Source: UKL13-3 sp040387195 (GTDB taxonomy: Bacteria; Bacteroidota; Bacteroidia; UKL13-3). From it: a stretch of 64,000 nucleotides of DNA. The notes under the pieces are model-generated. The model searched no databases. It saw nothing but the letters and a program-made list of their open reading frames with translations, and was not told the origin of the DNA. The stretch lies in assembly GCA_040387195.1 (NCBI GenBank), contig JAZKEF010000013.1, positions 186,001-250,000 of the forward strand, in the 5' to 3' direction. Below are positions 49,577 to 58,946 of the stretch, in pieces; within the stretch, counting starts at the first letter, position 1, and each line of letters starts with the position of its first letter. A program made the position numbers and the translations under genes.

Positions 49577-51298
49577 TTATTTAACAGATAAAATTGCACT
49601 CACCTTTCTTCGTACATTTCCTATTAAAGCGGTATCGTCAAATTCAAGTTTATAGGCGTTGTTTTTGCCTAGGTGTGTTTTCATGGGGATGCAGGCAAAA
49701 TCATTCTTATCAGGAGTTGAAATATGCTGAGTTTCCACTTGTTTTCCTTCCTGGTCGATTCCAATTACACATAAAACCTGGTCGGTATTCATACCTACAC
49801 GGCAAACATATTCTTCCGGTTGAGGAGACTTTAAAGTAGACTTTACATCGGCATTGAACAATGTGTAAACAACATTGTTTGAAAGAAAAGAATACGATGT
49901 TAAATACTGAAATTTAGGCCCTTTTGCAGTTCTTTTGATTACATGAGTCCATTCGATCTGGCCTGTCTCACTTGTTTGAATGGTCACGATATTGTTGCAA
50001 CGGTAAGTATACTTAGCAGGAGCTGAGGTTACGGAAAATCCGGATCCGGGTTTAAAGGTTTGGTTATAATCGTTCATCATATTCTGGGCCCTGTTATTGG
50101 ACATAGGACTGGGATAGGAGTATGCATTTGGATTCAGCTGTGATCCCGGAGTTATCATCTGCATGGCAGAATCAATTTCCTGGATGATAAAGATACTTTT
50201 GCCATTATTTGTGAAGAGGGTATTAATATGAACAGATTCCAGAGGTTTACCGTTACGTTTCTTCTCAGCAATTTTGGCCCCTTTGAAACGTTCGATTATT
50301 TCATTTGAATAAGGTATGATGACTATGTTAGGTTCGGATAAGGAGTTTGTGGCATTGATGGATACTTTAAATAAGCCATGACTCCGTGTGCTTTTGTTTT
50401 CATTATGATAAACACCGGCAATATTAAGTCGGATGTCGGAGTCTTGGTCCAGTGATGACCATTGAATATCATAGTACCGGATGTTTTCAGGCCATTTGAT
50501 GTTATCATATGTAAGCTGCTTTAACTTTTGGTCATATTTTACAATAACCAGCTTGTTGTTTTGTTCCTCAGAACTTGTTTTTTCTTCATTCACAGATTGA
50601 TTGAAAACTGAAATCAAATTCTGTTCCTTATCCAGATAAGCCTTTTCCATCCTGAAATATCTGTCTTTAGCCATCTCAACAGATGTTTGCCATACAATAG
50701 TAAGATCAGAATCAATAACGCTAAAAGAGAATGGCTCATTTTTTAAATGGTGATTTTGTGATGAACTTTTCTCATCTGAGTACATACCATAGAGAAGAAA
50801 CTGCCCTCCGAATCTTTCAACATTTAAAAAATGTTTACTGAAGGTTGTTTCTTTAATAATCCGAGGTTCAGTTAGCGGTTTCATCGCACCAACTAAATTG
50901 AATGACTCATCCAGTTTTTGACCCAGATAGGTGATCTTTCCCTTGTCTTCTTTTTTTAAGAAAAGAAGATATCCAATCTCCAGTTTAATGAAATTGACTG
51001 GGTCAGCCTTTTCTTTTTTATCTATCGGGATATTCTTTTCCCATACAATGGTGTGATTAACCTTGTCTTTTTTTCGAATAGATCGGGATGATAATAGCAT
51101 ACCTTTAAATACGGATTCGTATATATGGTTATTATCTTCAGTGAGGTAAACAGAGTATTCCGGTTCAGAAGCACCACTTGGTTGTTCAAGTTTTCTGGCT
51201 GGTTCAAAGTCGACATTGACGGTTTGTGCCGATAGATCATCCATAGTTAAGAATAGGGTCACTGTTATTAAAAAGATTGAGTAGAAAAGATGTTTCAT
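49577..51298 (-). CDS. Hypothetical secreted protein
   Basis: 573 residues from ATG 51298, with a signal peptide ending DLSAQ (about residue 24). The mature protein is a long beta-rich chain with many charged loops and no recognised motif; repeated strands could form a beta-propeller. The final residues lack a T9SS domain. No function is proposed. Confidence 0.7.
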   Translation of the reverse strand: MKHLFYSIFLITVTLFLTMDDLSAQTVNVDFEPARKLEQPSGASEPEYSVYLTEDNNHIYESVFKGMLLSSRSIRKKDKVNHTIVWEKNIPIDKKEKADPVNFIKLEIGYLLFLKKEDKGKITYLGQKLDESFNLVGAMKPLTEPRIIKETTFSKHFLNVERFGGQFLLYGMYSDEKSSSQNHHLKNEPFSFSVIDSDLTIVWQTSVEMAKDRYFRMEKAYLDKEQNLISVFNQSVNEEKTSSEEQNNKLVIVKYDQKLKQLTYDNIKWPENIRYYDIQWSSLDQDSDIRLNIAGVYHNENKSTRSHGLFKVSINATNSLSEPNIVIIPYSNEIIERFKGAKIAEKKRNGKPLESVHINTLFTNNGKSIFIIQEIDSAMQMITPGSQLNPNAYSYPSPMSNNRAQNMMNDYNQTFKPGSGFSVTSAPAKYTYRCNNIVTIQTSETGQIEWTHVIKRTAKGPKFQYLTSYSFLSNNVVYTLFNADVKSTLKSPQPEEYVCRVGMNTDQVLCVIGIDQEGKQVETQHISTPDKNDFACIPMKTHLGKNNAYKLEFDDTALIGNVRRKVSAILSVK

Positions 51299-51370
51299 AG
51301 AGTGTATTTTAATGTAATTGCATGTTACTAAAAAGGGGTTGAATTTCAATGGTTTTTACCAATATATTTT

Positions 51371-51904
51371 CTAGTTACGTCCGTTCATGAGTATTCTCAA
51401 GGCATCAATCAATTGTCCTAAATGTTCTACGGTTGCATTATCAACAATATCTCCTTCTTTTGTCATCTTACTTTTGATGCTTTGAATGTGCAAGCATGTT
51501 TTATCAGTGGTTTTGACGCCAAGTGTTTTCATCACCAGCAATAAAGATTCATGTGCCACCTTTCCGGATGATGAAGCGGTAATTAATGATGCAGGTTTGT
51601 CTGTAAATACGGTGGTTGATACTGTCCACTCCAATGCATTTTTGAGAATTCCGGGTAAACTGAAAACATATTCCGGAGTGCAAATTAATATGCCATCTGC
51701 TTCTCTTATCTTGTTTCGGAATTCAACTACCGAGGCATGGATATTTTCGTTTTCCGGGTTCGGTTCAAAATAAGGAAGGCTTGAAAGTCCATCGTAGATA
51801 TCGATCTCAAACTGATCTTTGGCCATTGAGTGAATGGTTTTGAGTAAAGCGTAGTTCGCTGAGGTATTGCTGATACTTCCGCAAATGGCCAGGACTTTTT
51901 TCAT
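51371..51904 (-). CDS. NADPH-dependent FMN reductase family protein
   Basis: A 177-residue flavodoxin-like protein. The N-terminus VLAICGSISNTSANYALL binds the FMN phosphate, and the segment CTPEYVFSLPGILKNALEWT is the family signature. It probably reduces quinones or flavins with NADPH. ATG 51904 begins this fold; an upstream ATG at 51946 would place 14 codons in the terminator of yidC. Confidence 0.9.
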   Translation of the reverse strand: MKKVLAICGSISNTSANYALLKTIHSMAKDQFEIDIYDGLSSLPYFEPNPENENIHASVVEFRNKIREADGILICTPEYVFSLPGILKNALEWTVSTTVFTDKPASLITASSSGKVAHESLLLVMKTLGVKTTDKTCLHIQSIKSKMTKEGDIVDNATVEHLGQLIDALRILMNGRN

Positions 51905-51918
51905 ATACAATAGTAAAT

Positions 51919-51950
51919 AAAAATGCCCCGAATTTTTCCGAGGCATTTTT
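51919..51950 (-). terminator. Rho-independent terminator of yidC
   Basis: Stem AAAAATGCC / GGCATTTTT with a middle CGGAA/TTCCG part. On the minus strand it is followed by T-rich sequence. It lies 60 nt downstream of the yidC stop codon. Confidence 0.8.
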
Positions 51951-51965
51951 AAAAATATTTAATAT

Positions 51966-52003
51966 CTCAAATTCGAATTTCGAAATTGAGTATTCAGATT
52001 TTA
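51966..52003. repeat. TTCGAA palindromic heptads downstream of yidC
   Basis: The 25 nt at 51966-51990 are nearly palindromic, 22 of 25 positions symmetric, around two TTCGAA cores. They can be read as heptads AAATTCG (51969) and AATTTCG (51976), the units of the four-helix-bundle terminal repeats at 4.5 kb. It is a solo copy without a gene. Confidence 0.65.
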
Positions 52004-52009
52004 GCGGTG

Positions 52010-53839
52010 TTATTTTTTCTTCTTCACATCCACACCACGCTGCTTAGCCATTTCTTCAAGCTTTTGCTGGAACTTTGAAACCTTCACCGGTTTCTTTTTG
52101 TTTTCCTGCAATTGGGCGTGAATCACTTTATCGTCAACAAAGGTGCGGATAACCAACTGCTGGGCAATGGTGGTTAAGTTCGAAAGGAAATAGTAATAGT
52201 TCAAACCTGCTGCGTAGTTGTTCAACACAAACATGAAGATGACCGGCATGATGTAACTTAACCATTTCATCTGTCCGGTTACAGCTGTCATTTGGTTATT
52301 GTAGTGCGTGTATGCCAGTGAAGAAATCGTCATCAGAATGGTAAATAAACTTACATGGTTACCATAACCAGGTAAGGTAAATGGTAAGGTGTAAATGCTA
52401 TCATAAGTCGATAAATCATCGGCCCATAAAAAGGCTTCCTGGCGCAGTTCAAATGCCGAAGGGAAAAACTGGAACATCGCAAACAGGATAGGTAGCTGCA
52501 ATAACATCGGGATACAACCACCCAACGGGTTCACGCCAACTGTGCGATACAGTTTCATGTTTTCCTGTTGGATTTTGGTCATGTCATCACCATATTTTTC
52601 CTTAATCACATCAAGTTCAGGTTTCATTACGCGCATCTTGGCTGCCGAGATATAGGATTTGTAAACCATCGGGAATACAATAGTTTTGATGATGATGGTG
52701 AGCAATAAAATAATGATACCGAAACTTCCTATGTACTGGCTCAGGAAATAAAATACGTTGATTACAAAATACTTATTTACCCAACGGAAAACACCCCAGC
52801 CCATTGGAATAATACGCTCAAGTTCAATGTCCAATTTAGCAAGTGTTTTGTAATGGTTGGGACCGAAATAAAATCGCATTCCAAAGGATTCATTGGCACT
52901 GTGAGTGTATGGAATGGTTACATTGGTTGAAATGGATTTTAATGTTTCTTTGCTCTCATCCGTTGCTGTTTCAATGCTCCCACCTTCAAAGGTTTTATCT
53001 GCTATGATGGTCGTATTGAAAAACTGTTGTTTGTATGAGATCCATTGTACGGGAGTGGTAAGGTCTTTTTTCTCACTTTTGGTTTCCGCGATAAATTCAG
53101 GTGTTGTTTCGGGTAATTTAAAGTAAGCTGTTGTGGTGTTTACTTCATTGTCGAAATTTTTCTCCTGGTTCAGCATTTGCTGTTTCCAGTTAAGGTCAAG
53201 ATGGTTGTTGGTAGCTGCAATGGTTTGTTGCATACCTACAAGGTTCAACTTGTAACCAAGCATCTGCTGGTTGTCGGGCGTTAAGGTGTATACCTGCTCA
53301 ATGTATTGTGATTCGCCAAATTTTACCTGCATGGCTACCGATTTTCCATCTGCACTTACAACCGGTGTAAAGTATAAATTCTGCGTTTCAATGGTTTTAC
53401 CATCGGCAGTTTTAAAAGAGTAGTTAAAGGTATTGCGCTCACCGGTAAAAAGGATCAACTCTTTTTTATCGAAACGTTTTTGGTTTTTAAGCTGTACACT
53501 GTAAATGCGTCCACCCTTGTTGGTGAAAGTGATGGCAAGCTCCTCGTTTTCCAGTGTGGTAAATGTTTGTTCTCCTTTGCTGAATGAAGCAAACGTCCCG
53601 AAAGTGGCTTTTGCAGCTGCGGTATCAAACGTATTGTTTTTAATAGAATCGTTTACGTTGTTAGCTTGCTGTTCAAGCATTTTCAAACTGTCCTGTTGTT
53701 TGTGCACCAGACTTAAGGAGTCCTGCTGGTGTTTCATGGCTTGCAACTCCCCTTCGTTAGGCTGGTTGTACCAGGCAAACCCGATAAGTATTAAAAAAAT
53801 TAGCACGAGGCCGATAATCGAATTTCTATCCATTTCCAT
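52010..53839 (-). CDS. yidC: Membrane protein insertase YidC
   Basis: The 609 residues begin with a membrane helix (IIGLVLIFLILIGFAW). A large periplasmic domain (60-345) is followed by the conserved core of five helices with the hydrophilic groove Arg in FPMVYKSYISAAKMR and the C-terminal segment GLNYYYFLSN. The end is basic (GVDVKKKK), as expected for ribosome contact. It inserts membrane proteins with or without SecYEG. ATG 53839 and ATG 53833 are both possible; the family usually starts at the second (MDRN). A two-box promoter precedes it. Confidence 0.96.
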   Translation of the reverse strand: MEMDRNSIIGLVLIFLILIGFAWYNQPNEGELQAMKHQQDSLSLVHKQQDSLKMLEQQANNVNDSIKNNTFDTAAAKATFGTFASFSKGEQTFTTLENEELAITFTNKGGRIYSVQLKNQKRFDKKELILFTGERNTFNYSFKTADGKTIETQNLYFTPVVSADGKSVAMQVKFGESQYIEQVYTLTPDNQQMLGYKLNLVGMQQTIAATNNHLDLNWKQQMLNQEKNFDNEVNTTTAYFKLPETTPEFIAETKSEKKDLTTPVQWISYKQQFFNTTIIADKTFEGGSIETATDESKETLKSISTNVTIPYTHSANESFGMRFYFGPNHYKTLAKLDIELERIIPMGWGVFRWVNKYFVINVFYFLSQYIGSFGIIILLLTIIIKTIVFPMVYKSYISAAKMRVMKPELDVIKEKYGDDMTKIQQENMKLYRTVGVNPLGGCIPMLLQLPILFAMFQFFPSAFELRQEAFLWADDLSTYDSIYTLPFTLPGYGNHVSLFTILMTISSLAYTHYNNQMTAVTGQMKWLSYIMPVIFMFVLNNYAAGLNYYYFLSNLTTIAQQLVIRTFVDDKVIHAQLQENKKKPVKVSKFQQKLEEMAKQRGVDVKKKK

Positions 53840-53859
53840 ATGTTCTGTAAAATCGGGTG

Positions 53860-53889
53860 CAAAAGTAAGGTTAATCGGCTATGAAGCAA
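53860..53889 (-). promoter_or_regulatory. Promoter of yidC
   Basis: On the minus strand TTG (53889-53887), 19 nt, TAcTTTTG (53867-53860), both perfect. The leader is about 14 nt. Confidence 0.65.
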
Positions 53890-53940
53890 GAAAAAGTAAG
53901 GTCAACTGCGCATAATTAAGGTTAAGCCAAGAGTACTACT

Positions 53941-54675
53941 TTAAACAAGGGGTAAAAAGAAAAAATTCTGGGTTCTGTGTTTTGCCGCATCAAAGGGAAC
54001 CAAGGTATGCTGAATCAACACAGCTATTTGATAATCCATCTGTTGCAACAATTTGAAACACTGTTGGCGGTTGTCGTTATCCCACAGTTCGCAGTAAATA
54101 ACAGGTTTATACTTTTCAATTAGCTTCTGTGCACCCAAAAATACCTGGTATTCAAAATTCTCCACGTCAATTTTAATGGCATGAATAGGGGTATTCTTGA
54201 GTTCCGGAATATCATCCAACCGGTATTGGGGTACCGAAAAGGTGATACCCTCATTATACTCGGTAATGGTTTTATCGATAACATGAGCCAACCCCTGCAT
54301 TTTTACAGCCTTCACCACAGGCAATACCATTTGGGTCTCTTTGGTTTCGTTACCCAGCGCATATTCAAAAAGGGTGACATTGGTGAGGCGCAAATATGCC
54401 AGCACCCGTTTGAGCGTGGTCATATTATCAGGCATTGGCTCGAAAGCAAAAACTTTTCCGCGGGTAACTTTTTGAGCCAGGTTGGAAGTCATGATGCCTA
54501 TATTGGCTCCAATATCCAGCACATTTGCATCGGGTTTGATAAGCGAAAGAAAATGACTGAAATCCCCTTCATTCTTATCATAAGCTATCATCCGTGATTT
54601 ATATAGGGAAAACACAAACAGGTAGTTCCTGAATCCTAATACACGTTGCAGAATGGCTTGGATGAGTTTTTTCAA
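53941..54675 (-). CDS. FkbM family methyltransferase
   Basis: 244 residues with the SAM-binding motif VLDIGANIGIMT (near residue 54), the acidic FAFEPMPDN and the FkbM-specific IKIDVENFEYQVFLGA. These enzymes O-methylate sugars or polyketides. No sugar-biosynthesis cluster is adjacent, although pyrG and kdsB lie upstream on the same strand. Confidence 0.88.
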   Translation of the reverse strand: MKKLIQAILQRVLGFRNYLFVFSLYKSRMIAYDKNEGDFSHFLSLIKPDANVLDIGANIGIMTSNLAQKVTRGKVFAFEPMPDNMTTLKRVLAYLRLTNVTLFEYALGNETKETQMVLPVVKAVKMQGLAHVIDKTITEYNEGITFSVPQYRLDDIPELKNTPIHAIKIDVENFEYQVFLGAQKLIEKYKPVIYCELWDNDNRQQCFKLLQQMDYQIAVLIQHTLVPFDAAKHRTQNFFFLPLV

Positions 54676-54722
54676 AGGTGAATGAGTTGGCTTGCAATGA
54701 ATACTTGCTTACGTATTAAGAT

Positions 54723-54778
54723 TGAAGTTACAAACTTCAGCGTTCCGGTGTCAGGTTGAGTTCATCGAAACCTCAGGA
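54723..54778. repeat. Two small hairpins upstream of the FkbM gene
   Basis: TGAAGTT-aca-AACTTCA at 54723-54739 is a perfect 7-bp stem. About 13 nt later AGGTT and AACCT (54753-54773) can form a second one. Neither has a T-run. Confidence 0.5.
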
Positions 54779-54812
54779 TGGATGACATTGATAAACGCAG
54801 CTTGACAGAGTC

Positions 54813-56426
54813 TTATGAATTGCTATATGAAATGGCTTCTTTCACAAACTTCACAAACAACGGATGTGGGTTTAAAACTGTGCTCTTATACTCGGGGTGG
54901 AATTGAACACCCATAAAAAACGGGTGGTCTTTTATTTCAACAATCTCAGCCAATTTGGTATCAGGGTTGATTCCTGTTACAAGCATTCCTTTGGCCTCGT
55001 AATCCTTTTGGAACTTGCCGTTAAATTCATAACGGTGGCGGTGGCGTTCCGTTATTTTCCCTTTTTCGTATGCTTTATATGCTTTGCTATCCTTAACCAA
55101 TTCACATGCATAACCTCCCAAACGCATGGTTCCGCCTTTTGCGGTAATCTGTTTTTGATCAGGCATCATGTCAATTACCGGATGTTTGGTTTTCGCATTC
55201 ATCTCGGTTGAGTGTGCATCTTTAAATCCTAATACATTGCGGCCAAATTCAATCACAGCAACCTGCATGCCCAAACAAATTCCAAAGAATGGAACCTTTT
55301 GTTCGCGCGCGTACTTGATGGCAGATATTTTTCCGTCAATACCCCTGTCGCCAAACCCAGGTGCAACAAGGATTCCATCCAAATGTCCCAGTTTGTATTT
55401 GGCGTTATCATCCGTAATAAGTTCAGAGTGGATATATTCCAGTTTTACTTTGCATTCGTTTTGTGCTCCTGCATGAACAAATGCTTCTGCAATTGATTTA
55501 TAAGCATCGGGCAGTTCAACATATTTACCTACCAGACCTATTTTTACTTCATGTTTCGGATTTTTGTGTCGAGTTAAAAAGCTCAGCCAGCTATCCATAT
55601 TAGGATCGTTTTTAGTCGAAAGTTTCAGGCGACTTAGTACAGTTTTATCCAATTTTTCTTTAAGCATGGCCATAGGCACATCATAGATGGTAGCCATATC
55701 CAATGCTTCAATTACCGAGTTTTGGGTAACATTACAGAATAAAGCAATTTTGCGCTTGGCTTCTTTGCTGATCGGGTGTTCGGCACGGCAAACTAATACA
55801 TCCGGCTGTACTCCGCTTTCCAGTAACATTTTCACCGAGTGTTGGGTCGGTTTGGTTTTTAATTCCTGTGAAGTACTTAAATACGGAAGCAAGGTAAGGT
55901 GAATCACCATCAGGTCTTCCGGTTTCAATTCCCATTTTAACTGACGAACAGCTTCGATATATGGTAAGGCTTCAATATCACCTACTGTACCACCTAATTC
56001 GGTGATTACAATTTCGTACTTGCCACTTTCGCCCAACAGTTTCATTCTGCGCTTGATCTCGTCTGTGATATGCGGGATAACCTGAACGGTTTTTCCTAAA
56101 AAGGCACCCTCACGTTCCTTATCCATTACATATTGGTAAATACGGCCGGTGGTAACATTGTTAGCCTGAGAGGTTGGGACATTCAGAAAACGCTCGTAAT
56201 GACCAAGGTCAAGATCTGTTTCGGCACCATCCTCCGTTACATAACACTCACCATGTTCATACGGATTGAGGGTACCCGGATCGATGTTGATGTACGGATC
56301 AAATTTCTGAATGGTTACAGTGTATCCTCTGGCTTGTAATAGCTTAGCCAGTGATGCAGAGATAATGCCCTTACCTAATGATGATGTAACACCACCTGTA
56401 ACGAAAATGTATTTACAATTATTCAT
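54813..56426 (-). CDS. pyrG: CTP synthase
   Basis: A 537-residue glutamine-dependent enzyme that aminates UTP to CTP. The N-terminal synthetase half contains TGGVTSSLGKGI (ATP site) and the conserved LDLGHYERFL. The C-terminal class I amidotransferase has the nucleophile in GICLGMQ (about residue 385) and the His-Glu pair in GVQFHPEYKS. The length is normal. CTP is used by KdsB, encoded directly upstream, to form CMP-Kdo. Confidence 0.97.
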   Translation of the reverse strand: MNNCKYIFVTGGVTSSLGKGIISASLAKLLQARGYTVTIQKFDPYINIDPGTLNPYEHGECYVTEDGAETDLDLGHYERFLNVPTSQANNVTTGRIYQYVMDKEREGAFLGKTVQVIPHITDEIKRRMKLLGESGKYEIVITELGGTVGDIEALPYIEAVRQLKWELKPEDLMVIHLTLLPYLSTSQELKTKPTQHSVKMLLESGVQPDVLVCRAEHPISKEAKRKIALFCNVTQNSVIEALDMATIYDVPMAMLKEKLDKTVLSRLKLSTKNDPNMDSWLSFLTRHKNPKHEVKIGLVGKYVELPDAYKSIAEAFVHAGAQNECKVKLEYIHSELITDDNAKYKLGHLDGILVAPGFGDRGIDGKISAIKYAREQKVPFFGICLGMQVAVIEFGRNVLGFKDAHSTEMNAKTKHPVIDMMPDQKQITAKGGTMRLGGYACELVKDSKAYKAYEKGKITERHRHRYEFNGKFQKDYEAKGMLVTGINPDTKLAEIVEIKDHPFFMGVQFHPEYKSTVLNPHPLFVKFVKEAISYSNS

Positions 56427-56668
56427 GAATGAAACGAGTTTTGCTTATGGAAAGTGGGTTAGAGGAGCAGGAAACCCTTAACTCGTTAGCCCATAATAGT
56501 TGTTGACTATATGGGATACAAATGTAATGAAAAGCGCCCGACTTGCCTAACTGCTTTTACTCAGTTTTTAAATACTTTTCAACAAGAAACGCCTAATGGA
56601 TGAGCTCAGATGTTTTGAACTCGCTAATTGCGGGTGTTGCTATGTGGAGAAAATAGATTTCCGGTTTT

Positions 56669-57409
56669 TTAATCCAACCGGGACAGACTTAAAAAAGCCA
56701 ATGCTTGTTTTACGTCTTCCGGAGTGTCAATTGCGATGTTATCCATAGCAGTTTCAACCAATGTGATACGATACCCTTTTTCAATCCAACGCAGTTGTTC
56801 CAGATTTTCGGCCAGTTCTAAATTGCCAAGCGGCAGTTGGGTGATTTCCAGTAGGGTTTCTTTACGGTAGCCATAAATGCCGATATGTTTGTAATAGGTA
56901 ATGGATGCTTCCGGATTTCTGCGGTATGGAATTGGAGAGCGTGAAAAATAGATGGCATCACCCGCATGGTTTGATACAACCTTTACCATATTGGGGTTCT
57001 GGATATCCGATTCATGGGTTAATTTTTTTTTCATGGAAGCCAACTGGGTATGTGGCAGTTGAAATGCCGAAGCCAGTGCATTGATTTGTTCGGGATTGAT
57101 AAAGGGTTCATCTCCCTGGATATTAATCACGGCATCACATCCCCCTTTGTAACTAAGCGTAACCTCTGCACATCGGTCGGTTCCGCTTTGGTGATGGTTG
57201 CCGGTCATCAAAACCTTGCCTCCAAAGGTTTGCACATGTTCGACAATACGTTCATCATCGGTTGCCACAATCACATCGGATAGGGAAGAGGCTTTTTTGC
57301 ATTGCTCGTAAACCCTTTGGATCATACTCTTGCCTCCCAGGTCAATTAAAGGTTTACCCGGAAAACGGGTGGATGCATAACGTGCAGGAATAATACCGAT
57401 GATGTTCAT
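56669..57409 (-). CDS. kdsB: CMP-Kdo synthetase
   Basis: 246 residues of 3-deoxy-manno-octulosonate cytidylyltransferase, which makes CMP-Kdo for lipopolysaccharide. Motifs: IIPARYASTRFPGKPL at the N-terminus (CTP binding), VATDDERI, NIQGDEPFI (metal) and GIYGYRKE. ATG 57409 gives the family start MNIIGIIPARY; 15 extra upstream codons are unlikely. The gene is divergent from a membrane protein gene. Confidence 0.96.
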   Translation of the reverse strand: MNIIGIIPARYASTRFPGKPLIDLGGKSMIQRVYEQCKKASSLSDVIVATDDERIVEHVQTFGGKVLMTGNHHQSGTDRCAEVTLSYKGGCDAVINIQGDEPFINPEQINALASAFQLPHTQLASMKKKLTHESDIQNPNMVKVVSNHAGDAIYFSRSPIPYRRNPEASITYYKHIGIYGYRKETLLEITQLPLGNLELAENLEQLRWIEKGYRITLVETAMDNIAIDTPEDVKQALAFLSLSRLD

Positions 57410-57447
57410 TGTATGAAATATTGTGTTCGAAAATAACGTATTTGCAG

Positions 57448-58896
57448 ATGACATTCATGCGTTTTACTCAACAACATATCATTCATGGTTCTTTGTATGC
57501 CTTATCCGCGCTAGGATGTTGGATAATGTGTGCTATGCTGGAGGTGAACCCCATTCGAGGGGATGAGTTTTTGTCATACCTCCATTCAGACCCCAGGTGG
57601 ACATATGCGGAAATAATTCGTCATATTCAAGGAGGAGCCGACAATTCATACGTTCATGCTGTTATCCTTAGGTGGGCGTTCGGGGCATTCGGACATACCA
57701 TTGTGGTGCAAAGAGCGGTTTCTTTAGTGGCATGGTTGGTCGGGGTATTGTTGTTGTATGGAGTGATTAAAAAGAACAATAACAAAGGCTTTAATTCTTT
57801 TCTATTGGTGTGCACAGGATTTTCAAATATTGGGTTTTTTCTGGCTACGGATGGTCGGTTTTATGCACTTCTGTTTTTGCTTGCTACTGCATCCTTATAT
57901 ATTTACCTGAACCGGCTGCGATGGTCTATTTTGGTTTCTACAGTGTTGTTCACCATTGTACAATTACTGGGCTTATTGACTTCTGCAAACTTTATAGTAT
58001 TCCAGTTTTTGTTTGCAGGTGCCATGATGGGAATGTTTCTTTTTGAGCACAACAGGGCCAGGGTATTGGACGCTGGTATGTGGGTTGGAAGTATAGTTGT
58101 GGCTGCAACTGTTTATTTTTCTTTTTGTAAGATACCGTATTTTCATTCCTATTTTTTATCAGGATTTTTCACAGAGGTTCCAATCAGGATGGAGGATCTC
58201 AAAACGTTTGCAAGTATTCCGTTCCGGTGGTTGATGTTGCCGCATATTCCATATGGTTCGGATGTGGCAGATGTTTTATTGTTTGTTTTGATGGCAGGAG
58301 CTTTTGCAGGATACCATCGAAAGGCAATTGTTACAGGTATCAAATCAGCCACAGCCAAATCACGGTTCATCGGATTAATGGCTATTGGTTTATTGGTGGG
58401 TTTGGGTGTACAGTTGTTTTTATACTGTGTGAATGGATTCCCATTGTGGGAGAGCCGATATTATGCAGCCGTATTTTTTGTGGTGCCGGCAGCCCTGTTG
58501 TTATTGTTGAGTGACGTATTTACAATTAAGATACTATTGGTATGTTGCTGTTTATGGTTGACTCGTTTGGCAGTTGTTGAATATCCAAAGATTGGAGAAA
58601 GGAAAGAGACGCTTGGGGTGATCGCGCAAAGACATGTGGAAATACTATCGCAACCCAAACCTGTTTTGTTCGCAGAGCAAATGCAGAATCACCAATCATC
58701 TTTATTTGTGTTGATGGGAAATTTGTACATCCGGTATCCCGAAACACGCGGTAAACTTTTTCTGATGAGCGATCCGACAGTCGTTGAACGGGCTGCTTAT
58801 TTTAAGCGGTTAAGCGATTGGCACTATCCAATGGGATTGGTATTTACAGCAGATTCATCGTTATATTATAAAATAGAGACCGAGATGAATCCATAA
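57448..58896 (+). CDS. GT-C-like polytopic membrane protein
   Basis: 482 residues from ATG 57448 with about ten hydrophobic helices. The first loop carries RGDEFLSYLHSDPRWTY, whose Asp-Glu pair sits where GT-C mannosyl/arabinosyl transferases (GT39/ArnT type) place their catalytic acids. A lipid-linked sugar donor and an envelope acceptor are likely but not shown. It ends in a bidirectional terminator shared with the E2 gene. Confidence 0.75.
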   Translation: MTFMRFTQQHIIHGSLYALSALGCWIMCAMLEVNPIRGDEFLSYLHSDPRWTYAEIIRHIQGGADNSYVHAVILRWAFGAFGHTIVVQRAVSLVAWLVGVLLLYGVIKKNNNKGFNSFLLVCTGFSNIGFFLATDGRFYALLFLLATASLYIYLNRLRWSILVSTVLFTIVQLLGLLTSANFIVFQFLFAGAMMGMFLFEHNRARVLDAGMWVGSIVVAATVYFSFCKIPYFHSYFLSGFFTEVPIRMEDLKTFASIPFRWLMLPHIPYGSDVADVLLFVLMAGAFAGYHRKAIVTGIKSATAKSRFIGLMAIGLLVGLGVQLFLYCVNGFPLWESRYYAAVFFVVPAALLLLLSDVFTIKILLVCCCLWLTRLAVVEYPKIGERKETLGVIAQRHVEILSQPKPVLFAEQMQNHQSSLFVLMGNLYIRYPETRGKLFLMSDPTVVERAAYFKRLSDWHYPMGLVFTADSSLYYKIETEMNP

Positions 58897-58897
58897 A

Positions 58898-58925
58898 AAA
58901 GCCCGACTCAGTTGAGTCAGGCTTT
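58898..58925. terminator. Bidirectional terminator
   Basis: AAAGCCCGACTCA / TGAGTCAGGCTTT with one mismatch and a 2-nt centre, A- and T-runs outside. It lies between converging genes ending at 58896 and 58947. Confidence 0.8.
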
Positions 58926-58946
58926 CAAAATATGAGTTGGTTAATC

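Noticed and set aside
54723..54778. Terminator for the genes near 54.7 kb
   Set aside because: The hairpins lack T-runs and lie upstream of the FkbM start, so they are listed only as repeats.
56427..56668. Small gene or RNA between kdsB and pyrG
   Set aside because: No frame with a plausible start and no stable structure was recognised; the gap appears empty.
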